DNA from: Ensifer sp. LCM 4579
GTDB taxonomy: Bacteria; Pseudomonadota; Alphaproteobacteria; Rhizobiales; Rhizobiaceae
Length of the DNA: 64,000 bases
Assembly: GCF_001854885.1 (NCBI RefSeq)
Contig: NZ_MDDV01000015.1
Location: 1 to 64,000, forward strand
Direction: 5' to 3'
Shown piece after piece: positions 37,717-47,568 of this stretch (position 1 is the first letter of the stretch; each line of letters begins with the position of its first letter). The notes beneath the pieces are model-generated. The model saw only the letters and a list, made by a program, of their open reading frames with translations, was not told the origin of the DNA and did not search any database. The translations under genes were made by a program, and so were the position numbers.

Positions 37717-39596
37717 TGTAGGCTCTGCCCCGCCACACGCTTCGTCCCGCGGTCCTGGCGCCGAAGCCAAGACAAGATCAGTGACACCGCCGCCGGCGTC
37801 ATCCCATCGACCTTGATGGCCTGCGCTAGATTGCGCGGCCGCTGCTCTGCGAGTTTCTGCTTCAACTCATTCGACAGGCCGGGTAACGCGCTGTAATCGA
37901 AATCATCCGGAATCGTTGCACTCTCCTCCCGACGGATCCCAGCGATGTCCGCGGCTTGGCGATCCATGTAGACCGCATAGGCCGCGTCGATTTCCAGCGC
38001 TTCCACAACTCTGCCGTCGATACCCACGAGTTCGGGCCAGAGCGATTTCAGTCCAGCGATTGATTGGTCCGGGTAGGAAAGAATGTCGAAGGCTGAACGG
38101 CGCTGACCGTCCTGGTTGAGCTTCAGACCATAAGACCTGCCCTGCGATGGCGTGATCGACAGCGACTGCAGCAGCGTCCGGCCGGCATTGTAGGCGCTCC
38201 GCCAGGCCTCGAAGCGGCTGCGGCGCGCGGCGCCCACGCAGCCCAGCTCGACGCCTACCGGCGTCAGGCGCATATCCGCATTGTCCGCCCGCAGCGACAA
38301 TCTGTATTCCGCCCGGGAGGTAAACATCCGGTAGGGCTCCGAAATGCCGCGTGAGGTCAGATCGTCGATCATCACGCCAATATACGAATCGGTCCGGCTG
38401 AAGACGAAGGGCTCGCGCCCGGCCGCCGCCAGTGCCGCATTCAGTCCCGCGACCAGCCCCTGCGCGCCGGCTTCCTCGTAACCCGTCGTACCGTTGATCT
38501 GCCCCGCCAGGTACAGGCCGGGGATTTTCCGCACTGCCAATGTGAGCTGCAGCTCTCGCGGGTCGACATGATCATATTCGATTGCATAGCCCGGTTGAAG
38601 GATCATAGCCTCTTCAAGGCCAGGAATGGTACGAATGAATGCCTCCTGGACCTCCTCCGGAAGCGAGGTGGAGATTCCGTTCGGATAGACGGTGTCGTCG
38701 TCCAATCCCTCCGGTTCCAGGAAGATCTGGTGACCATCCCGTTCGCCAAAGCGGACGATCTTGTCCTCGATCGAGGGGCAATAGCGCGGACCGACACCTG
38801 CGATCTGGCCGGAATACATCGCCGATCGATGGATATTCTCTGCAATGATCCTGTGCGTCGAATCCGTCGTGCGCGTAACGCCGCAATCGATCTGGCGGTT
38901 TACGATGCGATCGGTCATGAAGGAGAAGGGAACAGGGTCTTCGTCCGGACCCTGACGGCCGACCCGATCCCAATCGATGGTACCCCCCTCCAGGCGTGCC
39001 GGCGTGCCGGTCTTCAGCCGGCCAAGCTGCAGGCCGAAGCGCGCCAACGTGGCGGAGAGACCGAGAGACGGCTCCTCTCCCACCCGGCCCGCCGGAATCT
39101 TGCGATCACCAATGTGGATCAAGCCCTTCAGGAAGGTTCCGGTGGTCAGCACCACGGCCCGGGCGCCAATGTGTCTCCCGTCTTTGGTGATCACGCCGCA
39201 AACCGTGCCGTCTTCGGTGAGCAGATCGAAGGCATCGCCTTCGATCACCGAAAGATTCGCGACAGCATCGATTTCGCGTTGCATCGCCTCGCGATAGAGT
39301 TTTCGATCCGCCTGGGTTCGCGGGCCGCGCACGGCTGGACCCTTACGGCGGTTGAGCAGGCGGAACTGAATACCGGCGGCGTCGGCAACGCGCCCCATCA
39401 ACCCGTCCAATGCGTCGATCTCGCGGACCAGATGTCCCTTGCCCAAACCACCGATTGCCGGATTGCAGGACATGACGCCGATGGTTTCCTTTTTATGGGT
39501 GATCAGGGCGGTGCGGGCGCCAAGCCGCGCCGACGCCGCGGCAGCCTCACAGCCTGCATGGCCGCCACCGACCACAATGACATCAAAGCTTTCCAT
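37713..39596 (-). CDS. mnmG: tRNA uridine-5-carboxymethylaminomethyl modification enzyme MnmG (GidA)
   Basis: This FAD-dependent partner of MnmE installs cmnm5U34 in tRNA wobble positions. The 627-residue protein begins with the FAD dinucleotide motif [19 protein letters not shown] and [20 protein letters not shown], has [13 protein letters not shown], and ends with the family's C-terminal helical domain ([20 protein letters not shown]) that binds MnmE and tRNA. mnmE lies upstream on the same strand but is separated by 307 bp containing repeats and a parS-like site. Confidence 0.97.
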   Translation of the reverse strand: MESFDVIVVGGGHAGCEAAAASARLGARTALITHKKETIGVMSCNPAIGGLGKGHLVREIDALDGLMGRVADAAGIQFRLLNRRKGPAVRGPRTQADRKLYREAMQREIDAVANLSVIEGDAFDLLTEDGTVCGVITKDGRHIGARAVVLTTGTFLKGLIHIGDRKIPAGRVGEEPSLGLSATLARFGLQLGRLKTGTPARLEGGTIDWDRVGRQGPDEDPVPFSFMTDRIVNRQIDCGVTRTTDSTHRIIAENIHRSAMYSGQIAGVGPRYCPSIEDKIVRFGERDGHQIFLEPEGLDDDTVYPNGISTSLPEEVQEAFIRTIPGLEEAMILQPGYAIEYDHVDPRELQLTLAVRKIPGLYLAGQINGTTGYEEAGAQGLVAGLNAALAAAGREPFVFSRTDSYIGVMIDDLTSRGISEPYRMFTSRAEYRLSLRADNADMRLTPVGVELGCVGAARRSRFEAWRSAYNAGRTLLQSLSITPSQGRSYGLKLNQDGQRRSAFDILSYPDQSIAGLKSLWPELVGIDGRVVEALEIDAAYAVYMDRQAADIAGIRREESATIPDDFDYSALPGLSNELKQKLAEQRPRNLAQAIKVDGMTPAAVSLILSWLRRQDRGTKRVAGQSLQ

Positions 39597-39611
39597 ACAC
39601 CTGCTCCTGAC

Positions 39612-39713
39612 TACAAGCGCCGCGCAGCCCCGTGTTAGGCGCGAAAAGGTCGCTGTAGCATTTGAATGTCTTCGTGCTTGTAGCGCCGCGCCTCATCGCG
39701 CAAAATCGCTGCA
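39612..39713. repeat. Two decayed TACAGCG/CGCTGTA palindromes in tandem
   Basis: The first copy is TACAAGCGCCGCGC...GCGCGAAAAGGTCGCTGTA (39612-39658). The second is GTAGCGCCGCGCCTCATCGC, then GCAAAATCGCTGCA (39680-39713). They occupy the mnmG/mnmE gap of 307 bp together with the parS-like site at 39828. Confidence 0.65.
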
Positions 39714-39827
39714 CCTTTTTTCATCCGCACATGGCGTTCCGGCACCGACTTTCAGCCCGATGCGCGAGATCGGGGGACATGCAGTCGTCCGGCTGTTGAT
39801 TCTTGATTTATAGCTCTCTGTCAAGGA

Positions 39828-39843
39828 CGTTTCACGTGAAACG
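39828..39843. promoter_or_regulatory. parS: parS-like site, perfect palindrome
   Basis: CGTTTCACGTGAAACG is perfectly symmetric and matches 14 of 16 consensus positions. It is intergenic, between mnmE and mnmG. Confidence 0.85.
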
Positions 39844-39903
39844 GCTTGCTTGACTCGTTCTCGTTGTAGCGACCCCGGCCCCTGCCTTTGGCCGTTGCAA
39901 CTG

Positions 39904-41223
39904 TCATTTCCCGACGCAGAATTCGGAGAATATCACGTCGAGGAGATTCTCCACATCGACGCGCCCGGTGATCCGGCCAAGAGCGTCGCTCGCCAGCCGC
40001 AATTGCTCCGCCTGAAGATCGAGCCCTTCCGTGGCCAAGCCGCGCTCCAAGGCAGCGCTGGCTTGCCGCAGGCAATCAACATGCCGCTTCCGCGACGGCA
40101 TGGCAAAGGATGTACGCCCCGCAAGGTCCGGCAGATAGTCCGTCAATTCCTGCAGCAGCTCCGCAATGCCCGCACCGGTCTTTGTCGACAGGAAAACATC
40201 GGCGTCTGCCGGCTGCCAGGCCGTCTCACCGCGATCCAATTTCGTTGCGACCCGGATTACCGGCACATCGTCCGTGATTGCCTCATCCAGATGAAATGCG
40301 CCCGGTTTTTCCGATAATAGCAGGACCAAATCGGCATGTCCGATAATCTCACGCGCCCGCCGAATGCCTTCGCGCTCGACCAGTTCCTCCGTCTCCCGCA
40401 AACCCGCCGTATCGAACAGCTTAATGGAGAATCCGGCTAAGGAAAGGTCTACAGAGAGAACGTCTCGGGTCGTGCCGGCGATCTCCGTCACGATGGCAAT
40501 ATCTCTCTTGGCAAGCGCATTGAGCAGGCTAGACTTACCGGCATTCGGCTCCCCGGCGATGACAATCTTCAAGCCATCGCGGATTATCTCAGCAAGACCT
40601 GCCTCATCGACATGCACATCGATCTCATACCGTAGGGCCGCAATGTCGGTCCAGATCGAAGCGCTGACCGAGCCGGGAATGTCGTCCTCATCGGCAAAGT
40701 CGAGTTCGGCCTCGATCATCGCACGGGCATGCGTCAGGCGCTGCGCCCATGCCTGATAGAGAGCCGAGTTGCCGCCGTGCGCCTGTTCGAGAGCAAGCCG
40801 GCGCTGCATCTCGGTCTGGGCTGAGATCAGATCGGCGAGGCCCTCGACCTCGACGAGATCCATCTTGCCGTTCTGAAAGGCGCGCCGGGAAAACTCGCCG
40901 GCTTCCGCATGGCGAAAGCCGGCAATCTGCGACAACTCGTCAAGGACAGCGTGCACGACCGCCCGCCCGCCATGAATCTGCAACTCGCAGCAATCTTCAC
41001 CGGTAAACGATGACGGGCCCGGAAAATAGAGCACTAGGCCGTTGTCCAATGCTCCACCGTTTCGAGTCCGAATCGTTCTGAGGGCCGCAGTTCGGGGTCG
41101 AGGCAGCGCCCCGCAAAGCCGCACCAGCGCATCGGCCGCTCCAGGACCGCTGACGCGGATAACCGCAACGCCCGCAGGCAGGGCGCCGCTGGAAAGAGCG
41201 TATATCGTGTCGGTAAACTGCAT
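39904..41223 (-). CDS. mnmE: tRNA modification GTPase MnmE (TrmE)
   Basis: This GTPase works with MnmG in U34 modification. The 439-residue protein has the N-terminal folate-binding domain (MQFTDTIYALSSGALPAGVA), the G domain with GEPNAGKSSLLNAL (G1), DTAGLRET (G3) and TKLD (G4), and the C-terminal FCVGK ending that carries the catalytic Cys (usually FCIGK). It is minus strand with mnmG, across a 307-bp gap. Confidence 0.96.
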   Translation of the reverse strand: MQFTDTIYALSSGALPAGVAVIRVSGPGAADALVRLCGALPRPRTAALRTIRTRNGGALDNGLVLYFPGPSSFTGEDCCELQIHGGRAVVHAVLDELSQIAGFRHAEAGEFSRRAFQNGKMDLVEVEGLADLISAQTEMQRRLALEQAHGGNSALYQAWAQRLTHARAMIEAELDFADEDDIPGSVSASIWTDIAALRYEIDVHVDEAGLAEIIRDGLKIVIAGEPNAGKSSLLNALAKRDIAIVTEIAGTTRDVLSVDLSLAGFSIKLFDTAGLRETEELVEREGIRRAREIIGHADLVLLLSEKPGAFHLDEAITDDVPVIRVATKLDRGETAWQPADADVFLSTKTGAGIAELLQELTDYLPDLAGRTSFAMPSRKRHVDCLRQASAALERGLATEGLDLQAEQLRLASDALGRITGRVDVENLLDVIFSEFCVGK

Positions 41224-41288
41224 CGATCTACGGGGACCCGGTAGGCGGGCCTCAGCCTCGCGCCGGCTTCGCTTTCTTCCGGTTTCAC

Positions 41289-41391
41289 TACAGCGCCGCG
41301 CGTCCTATTGGACGCGCAAAGGTCGCTGTAGCACTTTGAATAACTGCATGTCTTTGTCCTTTAATCGAGGTCAATTAAAGGAGACGTGCAG
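41289..41391. repeat. Mosaic palindrome with AT-rich second hairpin
   Basis: Module 1 (41289-41330) is TACAGCGCCGCGCGTCC...GGACGCGCAAAGGTCGCTGTA. It is followed by an alternative second module, 41344-41391, in which CTGCA-GTC...TCCTTTAAT pairs with ATTAAAGGA...GAC-TGCAG. It begins the 517-bp mnmE-rho gap. Confidence 0.75.
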
Positions 41392-41523
41392 TAGGACGCG
41401 GTACTTGCCTGCGGCGAGCATTGATGGCGCGCCGATCGCATACCCAGACAGCGCGAGACTTATGCACATGTCCTTGCCGGAAAATCAAGCGGCAGCGGGA
41501 GCGGTACGGGAGTCAGGGCGGCG

Positions 41524-41539
41524 CGTTTCACGTGAATCA
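41524..41539. promoter_or_regulatory. parS: parS-like ParB-binding site
   Basis: CGTTTCACGTGAATCA matches 14 of 16 consensus positions and is identical to the site at 23070. It lies between rho and mnmE in the middle of the 517-bp gap. Confidence 0.78.
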
Positions 41540-41623
41540 TTACGCCGCGCCTCCCGGTCCATTCCCGAATCCGGCTAAGCCCCGCACCAGAAGAATGAGG
41601 CCGGGATGGAGAATCCCGGCCCT

Positions 41624-41725
41624 TGCACCGCCGCGCGTCCATTCGGGCGCGCAAAGATCGCTGTAACGCTTCCAATCTGCGCCTCGAACTTGCCGAAATT
41701 CGGGTACGATTTCGGGCCGGTGCGC
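41624..41725. repeat. Full-length mosaic palindrome downstream of rho
   Basis: Module 1 (CCGCGCGTCC...GGGCGCGCAAAGATCGCTGTA) is followed by module 2 (CGAAATTCGGGTACGATTTC region). It ends 16 nt before the rho stop codon. Confidence 0.7.
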
Positions 41726-41740
41726 TAGCGTCGCAATTCG

Positions 41741-43006
41741 TCAGGCGTTCATGGATTCGAAGAAATCGCCGTTGTTCTTCGTCTGCTTGAGCTTGTCGAT
41801 GAGGAACTCGATCGCGTCCGTCGTGCCCATCGGGGCGAGGATCCGGCGTAGTACGAAGATCTTTTGCAGTTCGTGCCGCGGCACCAGCAGGTCTTCCTTG
41901 CGCGTACCCGATTTGAGAATATCCATTGCCGGGAAGATGCGTTTGTCCGCAACCTTCCGATCGAGCACGATTTCGGAGTTGCCGGTACCCTTGAACTCTT
42001 CGAAGATGACTTCGTCCATGCGGCTGCCGGTATCGATCAGCGCGGTGGCGATGATGGTGAGAGAACCGCCTTCCTCGATATTCCGGGCGGCGCCGAAGAA
42101 GCGCTTCGGGCGTTGCAACGCATTGGCGTCGACACCACCGGTCAGAACCTTGCCCGAGGAGGGCACGACCGTATTGTAGGCCCGGCCGAGGCGGGTGATC
42201 GAATCGAGAAGGATGACGACGTCACGGCCGTGCTCAACGAGGCGCTTCGCCTTCTCGATGACCATTTCGGCGACCTGCACGTGGCGCGTCGCCGGCTCAT
42301 CGAAGGTCGAGGACACCACTTCGCCCTTGACCGAGCGCTGCATGTCCGTGACTTCTTCCGGCCGCTCGTCGATCAGTAACACGATCAAGTAGCATTCCGG
42401 ATGGTTGGCGGTGATCGAATGGGCGATGTTCTGCAAGAGCACCGTCTTGCCGGTGCGCGGCGGCGCCACAATCAGCCCGCGCTGTCCCTTGCCGAGCGGC
42501 GCCACCAGATCGATGACGCGGGCGGAAAGATCCTTCGAGGTCGGCACCTCGAGCTCCATCTTGAACCGCTCGTTCGGGTAAAGCGGCGTCAGGTTGTCGA
42601 AGTGAACCTTGTGGCGGATCTTCTCCGGATCGTCGAAATTGATCGTGTTGACCTTGAGAAGCGCGAAGTAGCGCTCGCCTTCCTTCGGCCCGCGGATCGG
42701 CCCTTCCACCGTATCGCCGGTCTTCAGCGAAAAACGGCGGATCTGCGAGGGCGATATGTAGATGTCGTCCGGACCCGGCAGGTAGTTTGCGTTCGCCGAC
42801 CGCAGGAAGCCGAATCCGTCCTGAAGGACTTCCACGACGCCTTCGCCGATGATCTCGATGTCCTGCGTCGCCAGCATTTTGAGGATCGCAAACATCAGCT
42901 CCTGCTTGCGCATGGTGCTGGCGTTTTCCACCTCGAGTTCTTCGGCAAAGGCAAGGAGATCGGTCGGCGTCTTGTTCTTGAGTTCTTGTAGCTTCATTTC
43001 AGCCAT
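41741..43006 (-). CDS. rho: Transcription termination factor Rho
   Basis: Rho is the hexameric RNA helicase that terminates untranslated transcripts. The 421-residue protein has the N-terminal helix bundle starting [18 protein letters not shown], an OSB/cold-shock-like primary RNA site ([20 protein letters not shown]), Walker A as [14 protein letters not shown], Walker [17 protein letters not shown], and the Q/R-loop segments. It is complete and typical. A parS-like site is 120 bp upstream of its start. Confidence 0.98.
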   Translation of the reverse strand: MAEMKLQELKNKTPTDLLAFAEELEVENASTMRKQELMFAILKMLATQDIEIIGEGVVEVLQDGFGFLRSANANYLPGPDDIYISPSQIRRFSLKTGDTVEGPIRGPKEGERYFALLKVNTINFDDPEKIRHKVHFDNLTPLYPNERFKMELEVPTSKDLSARVIDLVAPLGKGQRGLIVAPPRTGKTVLLQNIAHSITANHPECYLIVLLIDERPEEVTDMQRSVKGEVVSSTFDEPATRHVQVAEMVIEKAKRLVEHGRDVVILLDSITRLGRAYNTVVPSSGKVLTGGVDANALQRPKRFFGAARNIEEGGSLTIIATALIDTGSRMDEVIFEEFKGTGNSEIVLDRKVADKRIFPAMDILKSGTRKEDLLVPRHELQKIFVLRRILAPMGTTDAIEFLIDKLKQTKNNGDFFESMNA

Positions 43007-43127
43007 GAAGAGTCCATGTGTGATAAGGGAATGGAAGGTCGGCGTGATTTTCGTAAGGGAGCTGCGAGGGGGGAGAGGCAGGCTCTAAACTTCGTCACGG
43101 GCCATGCAGGAAGATGCACGAAAATAG

Positions 43128-43143
43128 CGATTCACGTGAAACG
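43128..43143. promoter_or_regulatory. parS: parS-like ParB-binding site
   Basis: CGATTCACGTGAAACG matches 13 of 16 consensus positions with the TTCACGTGAA core intact. It lies in the rho upstream region, between rho and hemJ. Confidence 0.65.
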
Positions 43144-43199
43144 CCGCAAGGGGTCCTCGCAAATTAGCGACAACTATGGCAACTGCGAATCGATTGAAT

Positions 43200-43742
43200 T
43201 CAAAACGGTTTCACGACGACGAGGATGACGATGAGGATCATCAGCAGCGTCGGGACCTCGTTCATCAGCCTCCAATAGCGTGCGTTCCGGCGATTCTCGT
43301 CTCGCCCGAAGGCCGCAACCGCCCGGCTGAAATGCACGTGTACGAGGGTCAAGAGCAGCACGAACAGCAGTTTGGCGTGCAGCCATCCTCCATGAAACCC
43401 GTATATGTCCCAGGCAAGATAAAGACCGAGCCCCCAGGAAATCATCATCGCCGGGTTCATGATGACCTTCAAAAGCCGCTGTTCCATGATCTTGAAGGTC
43501 TCGGACTGCGGCGATCCGCGTGGCGCGTCCGTGTGATAGATGAAGAGCCGCGGCATGTAGAGAAGGGCCGCCATCCAGGAAATCACCGCGATGATATGGA
43601 GCGCCTTGACCCACAGGTAGAGATCGTCGGGTCTTGTGGCGAAGAGCACGACCAACAGAGCCGCAAAGGCGGCAAGGGCGATCATTGCCCGAAGCCGCGC
43701 CCGCTTCCCTGGAGCGCTGTCGCTCTGCCTTTCGCCCATCAT
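43200..43742 (-). CDS. hemJ: Protoporphyrinogen IX oxidase HemJ
   Basis: HemJ is the membrane heme-binding protoporphyrinogen oxidase used by many proteobacteria in place of HemG or HemY. The 180-residue protein has four transmembrane segments and the conserved [20 protein letters not shown] (invariant His), YMPRLFIYH, and a later [17 protein letters not shown] helix. Its ATG overlaps the hemE stop (ATGATG/TGA), so hemE and hemJ are coupled in heme synthesis. Confidence 0.94.
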   Translation of the reverse strand: MMGERQSDSAPGKRARLRAMIALAAFAALLVVLFATRPDDLYLWVKALHIIAVISWMAALLYMPRLFIYHTDAPRGSPQSETFKIMEQRLLKVIMNPAMMISWGLGLYLAWDIYGFHGGWLHAKLLFVLLLTLVHVHFSRAVAAFGRDENRRNARYWRLMNEVPTLLMILIVILVVVKPF

Positions 43743-44770
43743 CGCTCCCCGCGGACGCGTGCCACGAGCGCAGCGACATGGTCCGGCCTGGCGTCAGGGG
43801 TGATGCCGTGGCCGAGATTGAAGATCAGCGGGCCGTTGCCGAGCACGTCGAGTATCCGGTCGATACCGCCCTCCATAGCCGCTCCGCCGGCGACCACGCG
43901 CATCGGATCGAGATTCCCCTGGACCGGCCCCTCCTTCTGCAACTCCGCCGCAAAGGAAACGGGCAACGTCCAGTCGAGGCCGATGGCGTCCGCCCCGGTC
44001 GCTTGCCGATAGTTCCTGAGCTGCAGCCCAGCGCCCTTGGCAAAGGCGATCACCTTGGCAGACGGTCTGCGAGCGCGAACGGATGCAATCATCCGCCGGA
44101 CGGGCTCGACGGCAAAGCGCGCAAATTCCTCCTCACCGAGCACGCCGGCCCAGGAGTCGAAGATCTGCACCGCATCCGCACCGGCATCGATCTGCGCCAC
44201 GAGATAGTCGGCCGAAACGTCGGCCAGAAATGCCAGCAGCCGTTCGAAAGCCTCACGATAGCGATAGGCAAAGAGCCGGGCGGGCGCCTGGTCGGGTGTC
44301 CCATGCCCGGCGATCATATAGGTCGCGACCGTCCACGGGGCGCCGCAGAAGCCGAGGAGCGTCGTTTCCACCGGCAATTCTCGCCGCAACCGCGACACCG
44401 TTTCGATGACCGGCGCCAGATGACCGGAGACGCCGTCGGCCTTGAGGAGGGCAATGCCGTCGGCGTCAATCGGATCCATGCGTGGCCCATGCCCCTCCTC
44501 GAAACGGACATTGCGATGAAGTGCGTCGGGAATGACGAGGATGTCGGAAAAGAGGATCGCCGCATCAAAGCCGTAGCGACGGATCGGCTGCAGCGTCACC
44601 TCCACGGCGAGATCGGGCGTATAACAGAGATCGAGAAAACTCCCGGCCTTCGCACGCGTCTGGCGATATTCGGGAAGATATCGGCCCGCCTGGCGCATCA
44701 GCCAGACCGGGGGCGGGGTGACGCGTTTACCGTTCAACACCTCCATCACCTTTCGATGTTCCTCGGCCAC
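43739..44770 (-). CDS. hemE: Uroporphyrinogen decarboxylase
   Basis: This enzyme decarboxylates the four acetate side chains of uroporphyrinogen III to give coproporphyrinogen III. It has [17 protein letters not shown] near the N-terminus, the catalytic Asp region [16 protein letters not shown], and [17 protein letters not shown] in the middle. The start is uncertain: a GTG at 44770 has GGGGA about 8 nt upstream, while a TTG at 44785 and an ATG at 44746 are alternatives. It is directly adjacent to the putative replication origin, as in Caulobacter. Confidence 0.95.
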   Translation of the reverse strand: MAEEHRKVMEVLNGKRVTPPPVWLMRQAGRYLPEYRQTRAKAGSFLDLCYTPDLAVEVTLQPIRRYGFDAAILFSDILVIPDALHRNVRFEEGHGPRMDPIDADGIALLKADGVSGHLAPVIETVSRLRRELPVETTLLGFCGAPWTVATYMIAGHGTPDQAPARLFAYRYREAFERLLAFLADVSADYLVAQIDAGADAVQIFDSWAGVLGEEEFARFAVEPVRRMIASVRARRPSAKVIAFAKGAGLQLRNYRQATGADAIGLDWTLPVSFAAELQKEGPVQGNLDPMRVVAGGAAMEGGIDRILDVLGNGPLIFNLGHGITPDARPDHVAALVARVRGER

Positions 44771-44991
44771 GCCCTCGTTCCCCAATCTAAAAACAAATCT
44801 ATTTGAAATGGTTTCTATTTCTTAGAGTCGGTGACTATCAAGGATTAAAATCAATCCTCACTTCGTCCAGATGGCCGGCAAAGCTCCGCGTCGCACGGGA
44901 GGGAAATCGCCTGACGGAGTCCTGAAGTGGGGAAAGATCAAAAAACCGTGCTTCATCAAATCCTTGGATGAGCTTGAGGAATGGCGCTACC

Positions 44992-45000
44992 TGTGGACAA
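44992..45000 (-). promoter_or_regulatory. DnaA-box-like 9-mer
   Basis: On the minus strand it reads TTGTCCACA, one mismatch from TTATCCACA. Confidence 0.65.
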
Positions 45001-45039
45001 GAAGTGGATCCGCGTGACAATTTGTCTTCCGCATGAGTC

Positions 45040-45048
45040 TTGTCCACA
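45040..45048 (+). promoter_or_regulatory. DnaA-box-like 9-mer
   Basis: TTGTCCACA is on the plus strand, in opposite orientation to the box 40 bp upstream. A GANTC site (45035-45039) directly abuts it. Confidence 0.65.
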
Positions 45049-45082
45049 ACGGTGCGTCGGGGTTTTCCGCCCGGGTCTTCGA

Positions 45083-45091
45083 TGTGAATAA
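45083..45091 (-). promoter_or_regulatory. DnaA-box-like 9-mer
   Basis: On the minus strand it reads TTATTCACA, which fits the relaxed consensus TTWTNCACA fully. Confidence 0.6.
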
Positions 45092-45176
45092 CCGGGCGCT
45101 TTTCCACTTGCCTGATCGCTGCCCGCGATTTTAGCTGTCCTTCGTCCCGACCTATCAACAGCCCCCGGAGAATTGC

Positions 45177-45998
45177 GTGGAGAATCCAAAAAACTATTTC
45201 CACCTCCACCTCGTCTCCGATTCGACCGGCGAGACGCTGATCGCCGCCGGCCGTGCGGCGGCGGCGCAGTTTCAGACGTCCCACGCGCTGGAACATGTCT
45301 ACCCGCTGATCCGCAACAAGAAGCAGCTGATGCAGGTTCTGGACGCGATCGACGGCGCACCGGGGATCGTGCTCTATACCATCGTCGACCGTGAACTCGC
45401 CGGCATCATCGACCAGCGCTGCCGCGAAATGGGCGTCCCCAGCGTCTCCGTACTCGATCCGATCATCGAATTGTTTCAGTCCTATCTCGGTTCTCCGTCG
45501 CGCCGCCGCTCGGGCGCGCAACACGTAATGGACGCTGATTATTTCGCCCGCATCGAAGCGCTGAATTTCACGATGGACCATGATGACGGGCAGATGCCGG
45601 CCGATTTCAATGCGGCCGATGTCGTGCTGGTCGGCGTCAGCCGTACGTCGAAAACCCCGACGAGCATCTATCTCGCCAATCGCGGCATCAAGACGGCCAA
45701 TATTCCGATCGTCCCGGGTGTGTCCTTGCCTGATTCACTGCTACAGGCGACGAATCCACTGATCGTCGGTCTCATTGCCAGTGCCGATCGGCTGTCGCAG
45801 GTCCGCCAGCACCGCCTGCTCGGCACGACGCACGGCTTTCATGGCGAGGAATATACGGACAGGGCGGCGATCGCCGAAGAGCTGAAATATGCGCGCATGC
45901 TTTGCGCCCGCAACAATTGGCCGGTGATCGACGTCACCCGCCGCTCGATCGAAGAAACCGCCGCCGCGATCGTTGCCCTTCGTCCGCGGCTCAGATAA
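45177..45998 (+). CDS. Pyruvate phosphate dikinase / PEP synthase regulatory kinase-pyrophosphorylase (DUF299)
   Basis: This bifunctional regulator phosphorylates (with ADP) and dephosphorylates (Pi-dependent) an active-site-adjacent Thr of PPDK or PEP synthase. The 273-residue protein starts with [14 protein letters not shown] and has the P-loop-like [18 protein letters not shown] near residue 150, both diagnostic. The GTG start has GGAG 6-9 nt upstream. Rhizobia generally use PPDK, so PPDK is the likely partner; it is not in this window. It is the first gene on the plus-strand side of the putative origin. Confidence 0.93.
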   Translation: MENPKNYFHLHLVSDSTGETLIAAGRAAAAQFQTSHALEHVYPLIRNKKQLMQVLDAIDGAPGIVLYTIVDRELAGIIDQRCREMGVPSVSVLDPIIELFQSYLGSPSRRRSGAQHVMDADYFARIEALNFTMDHDDGQMPADFNAADVVLVGVSRTSKTPTSIYLANRGIKTANIPIVPGVSLPDSLLQATNPLIVGLIASADRLSQVRQHRLLGTTHGFHGEEYTDRAAIAEELKYARMLCARNNWPVIDVTRRSIEETAAAIVALRPRLR

Positions 45999-46115
45999 GC
46001 GAAACGGAAGGCTGGGCGGCAGCATGCAGGCGAGCCGCCAGCCAAAACCTCGGCGCAAGCCGCCGCGATCGTCGGATCCGCTCGATCGCCGCGAAACCCA
46101 TGCGGGATTGGAAGA

Positions 46116-46715
46116 ATGTCATCCTCGCTCGTGCTGGCCTCGGCTAGTCCATTTCGTCGGGCCCTTCTCGAAAATGCAGGGCTGACATTCGATGCTCGTG
46201 CCGCCGAGATCGACGAGCGGGCGCTGGAGCGGCCGCTCGAACGCTCGGGTGCTTCGCCGGTCGATGTGGCACAGGCGCTGGCGGAGGCGAAGGCGCGGGA
46301 CGTGGCCCGCCATTTCCCTGGCGCAATCGTGATCGGCAGCGACCAGACGATGTCGCTCGGGCCGCGGGTCTATCACAAACCCAGGGACATGGCCGAAGCA
46401 GCCGACCATCTCCTGTCCCTGTCCGGCAAGACGCACAGCCTGAACAGCGCGATCGTCCTCGTCCGGGCTGGCGACGTGCTCTGGCGCCACGTGTCTACCG
46501 CCCATTTGACGGTCCGTCCCTTGAGCGGGGACTTTGTCGAGCGGCACCTGAAACGCGTCGGCGCGAAGGCGCTGGCGAGCGTCGGTGCCTATCAGCTCGA
46601 GGGCGAGGGCATCCAGCTCTTCGACAAGATCGAGGGCGATTATTTCACGATTCTCGGCCTGCCGATGCTGCCGCTTCTTTCCAAGCTTCGCGAACTGGGT
46701 TCGATCGATGGATGA
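46116..46715 (+). CDS. maf: Maf-family nucleotide pyrophosphatase
   Basis: Maf proteins hydrolyse non-canonical or modified nucleoside triphosphates and can affect septum formation. The 199-residue protein has [16 protein letters not shown] at the N-terminus (S-x-S-P-x-R-R), [18 protein letters not shown] and [20 protein letters not shown], typical of the family. Substrate subgroup is not assigned. Its last codons overlap the aroE start by 8 nt, so maf-aroE-coaE is a tight operon. Confidence 0.93.
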   Translation: MSSSLVLASASPFRRALLENAGLTFDARAAEIDERALERPLERSGASPVDVAQALAEAKARDVARHFPGAIVIGSDQTMSLGPRVYHKPRDMAEAADHLLSLSGKTHSLNSAIVLVRAGDVLWRHVSTAHLTVRPLSGDFVERHLKRVGAKALASVGAYQLEGEGIQLFDKIEGDYFTILGLPMLPLLSKLRELGSIDG

Positions 46716-47568
46716 TTCACGTGAAACATTTGTTAACCATGCCTTCGTCACCGGCTGTCCGGTCAGGCATTCGCGCTCGCCGCTGATCCACGGCTATTGG
46801 CTGAAGACCTTCGGCATTCCCGGCAGCTACGTGGCGCATGAGGTCACGCCGGAAGAGTTCCCCGGCTTCATGACGGCGCTGAAGGAGGGAACCGCGCGCT
46901 TCTGCGGCGGCAATGTCACCATCCCGCACAAGGAGGCGGCGTTTCGGCTTGCCGACAGGCCCGACGAACGCGCCGCCGAGCTCGGCGCCGCCAATACGCT
47001 CTGGCTGCAGGAGGGGTCGATCTGCGCTACCAATACCGACGGCCTCGGTTTCGTTGCCAATCTCGACGAGCGCGCCGGCGGCTGGGACCGGACGGCCAGC
47101 GCTGTCATTCTCGGTGCCGGCGGCGCCAGCCGAGCGGTCATCCAGGCGGTGCGCGACCGCGGCGTCAAAACGATCCACGTCGTGAACCGCACCGAGACCC
47201 GGGCGCGAGAGCTCGCCGACCGCTTCGGCGCCGCCGTTCACGCGCAGCCGATGGTGGCGCTGTCGGAGGTCATGGCTGGTGCCGGACTGTTCGTGAATAC
47301 GACTTCCCTCGGCATGGATGGCGAACCGGCGCCGGAGATCGACTTCTCGCCGATGGCCGCCGATGCCGTCGTCACCGACATTGTCTATGTACCGCTGAAG
47401 ACGCCGCTCCTGAGGCAGGCGGAAGCGCAGGGCTTCCGTATCGTCGATGGACTTGGCATGCTATTGCACCAGGCGGTGCCCGGATTCGAAAAATGGTTCG
47501 GCCGGCGGCCTGCCGTGGATGAGAAGCTCCGGCAGATTATCATCGACGATATGGACGCGCACGCATGA
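46708..47568 (+). CDS. aroE: Shikimate dehydrogenase
   Basis: This enzyme reduces 3-dehydroshikimate to shikimate with NADPH in aromatic amino-acid synthesis. The 286-residue protein has [18 protein letters not shown] (substrate Ser pair), [17 protein letters not shown] (catalytic Lys), [18 protein letters not shown] (nucleotide loop) and the C-terminal Gln motif [15 protein letters not shown]. The start at 46708 overlaps maf by 8 nt; an upstream in-frame extension runs inside maf. Its stop overlaps coaE as ATGA. Confidence 0.96.
   Translation: MDDSRETFVNHAFVTGCPVRHSRSPLIHGYWLKTFGIPGSYVAHEVTPEEFPGFMTALKEGTARFCGGNVTIPHKEAAFRLADRPDERAAELGAANTLWLQEGSICATNTDGLGFVANLDERAGGWDRTASAVILGAGGASRAVIQAVRDRGVKTIHVVNRTETRARELADRFGAAVHAQPMVALSEVMAGAGLFVNTTSLGMDGEPAPEIDFSPMAADAVVTDIVYVPLKTPLLRQAEAQGFRIVDGLGMLLHQAVPGFEKWFGRRPAVDEKLRQIIIDDMDAHA
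46713..46728. promoter_or_regulatory. parS: parS-like site spanning the maf stop and aroE start
   Basis: TGATTCACGTGAAACA matches 15 of 16 consensus positions. It begins at the maf TGA and runs through aroE codons 2-7, encoding DSRET. Confidence 0.85.

Larger units (their letters stand above)
44771..45176. other. oriC: Probable chromosomal replication origin (oriC)
   Basis: This 406-bp gene-free gap lies between divergent hemE and ppsR. It opens with a strongly A/T-rich tract (about 44786-44825), unlike the GC-rich surroundings. A dyad AGGATT/AATCCT follows at 44841-44858. DnaA-box-like 9-mers are TGTGGACAA (44992-45000, minus-strand TTGTCCACA), TTGTCCACA (45040-45048) and TGTGAATAA (45083-45091, minus-strand TTATTCACA); TTTTCCACT at 45100-45108 is weaker. 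Three GANTC (CcrM) sites are at 44825, 44917 and 45035. Next to hemE and close to parAB/parS, this is the expected alphaproteobacterial origin site. Function is inferred. Confidence 0.8.
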
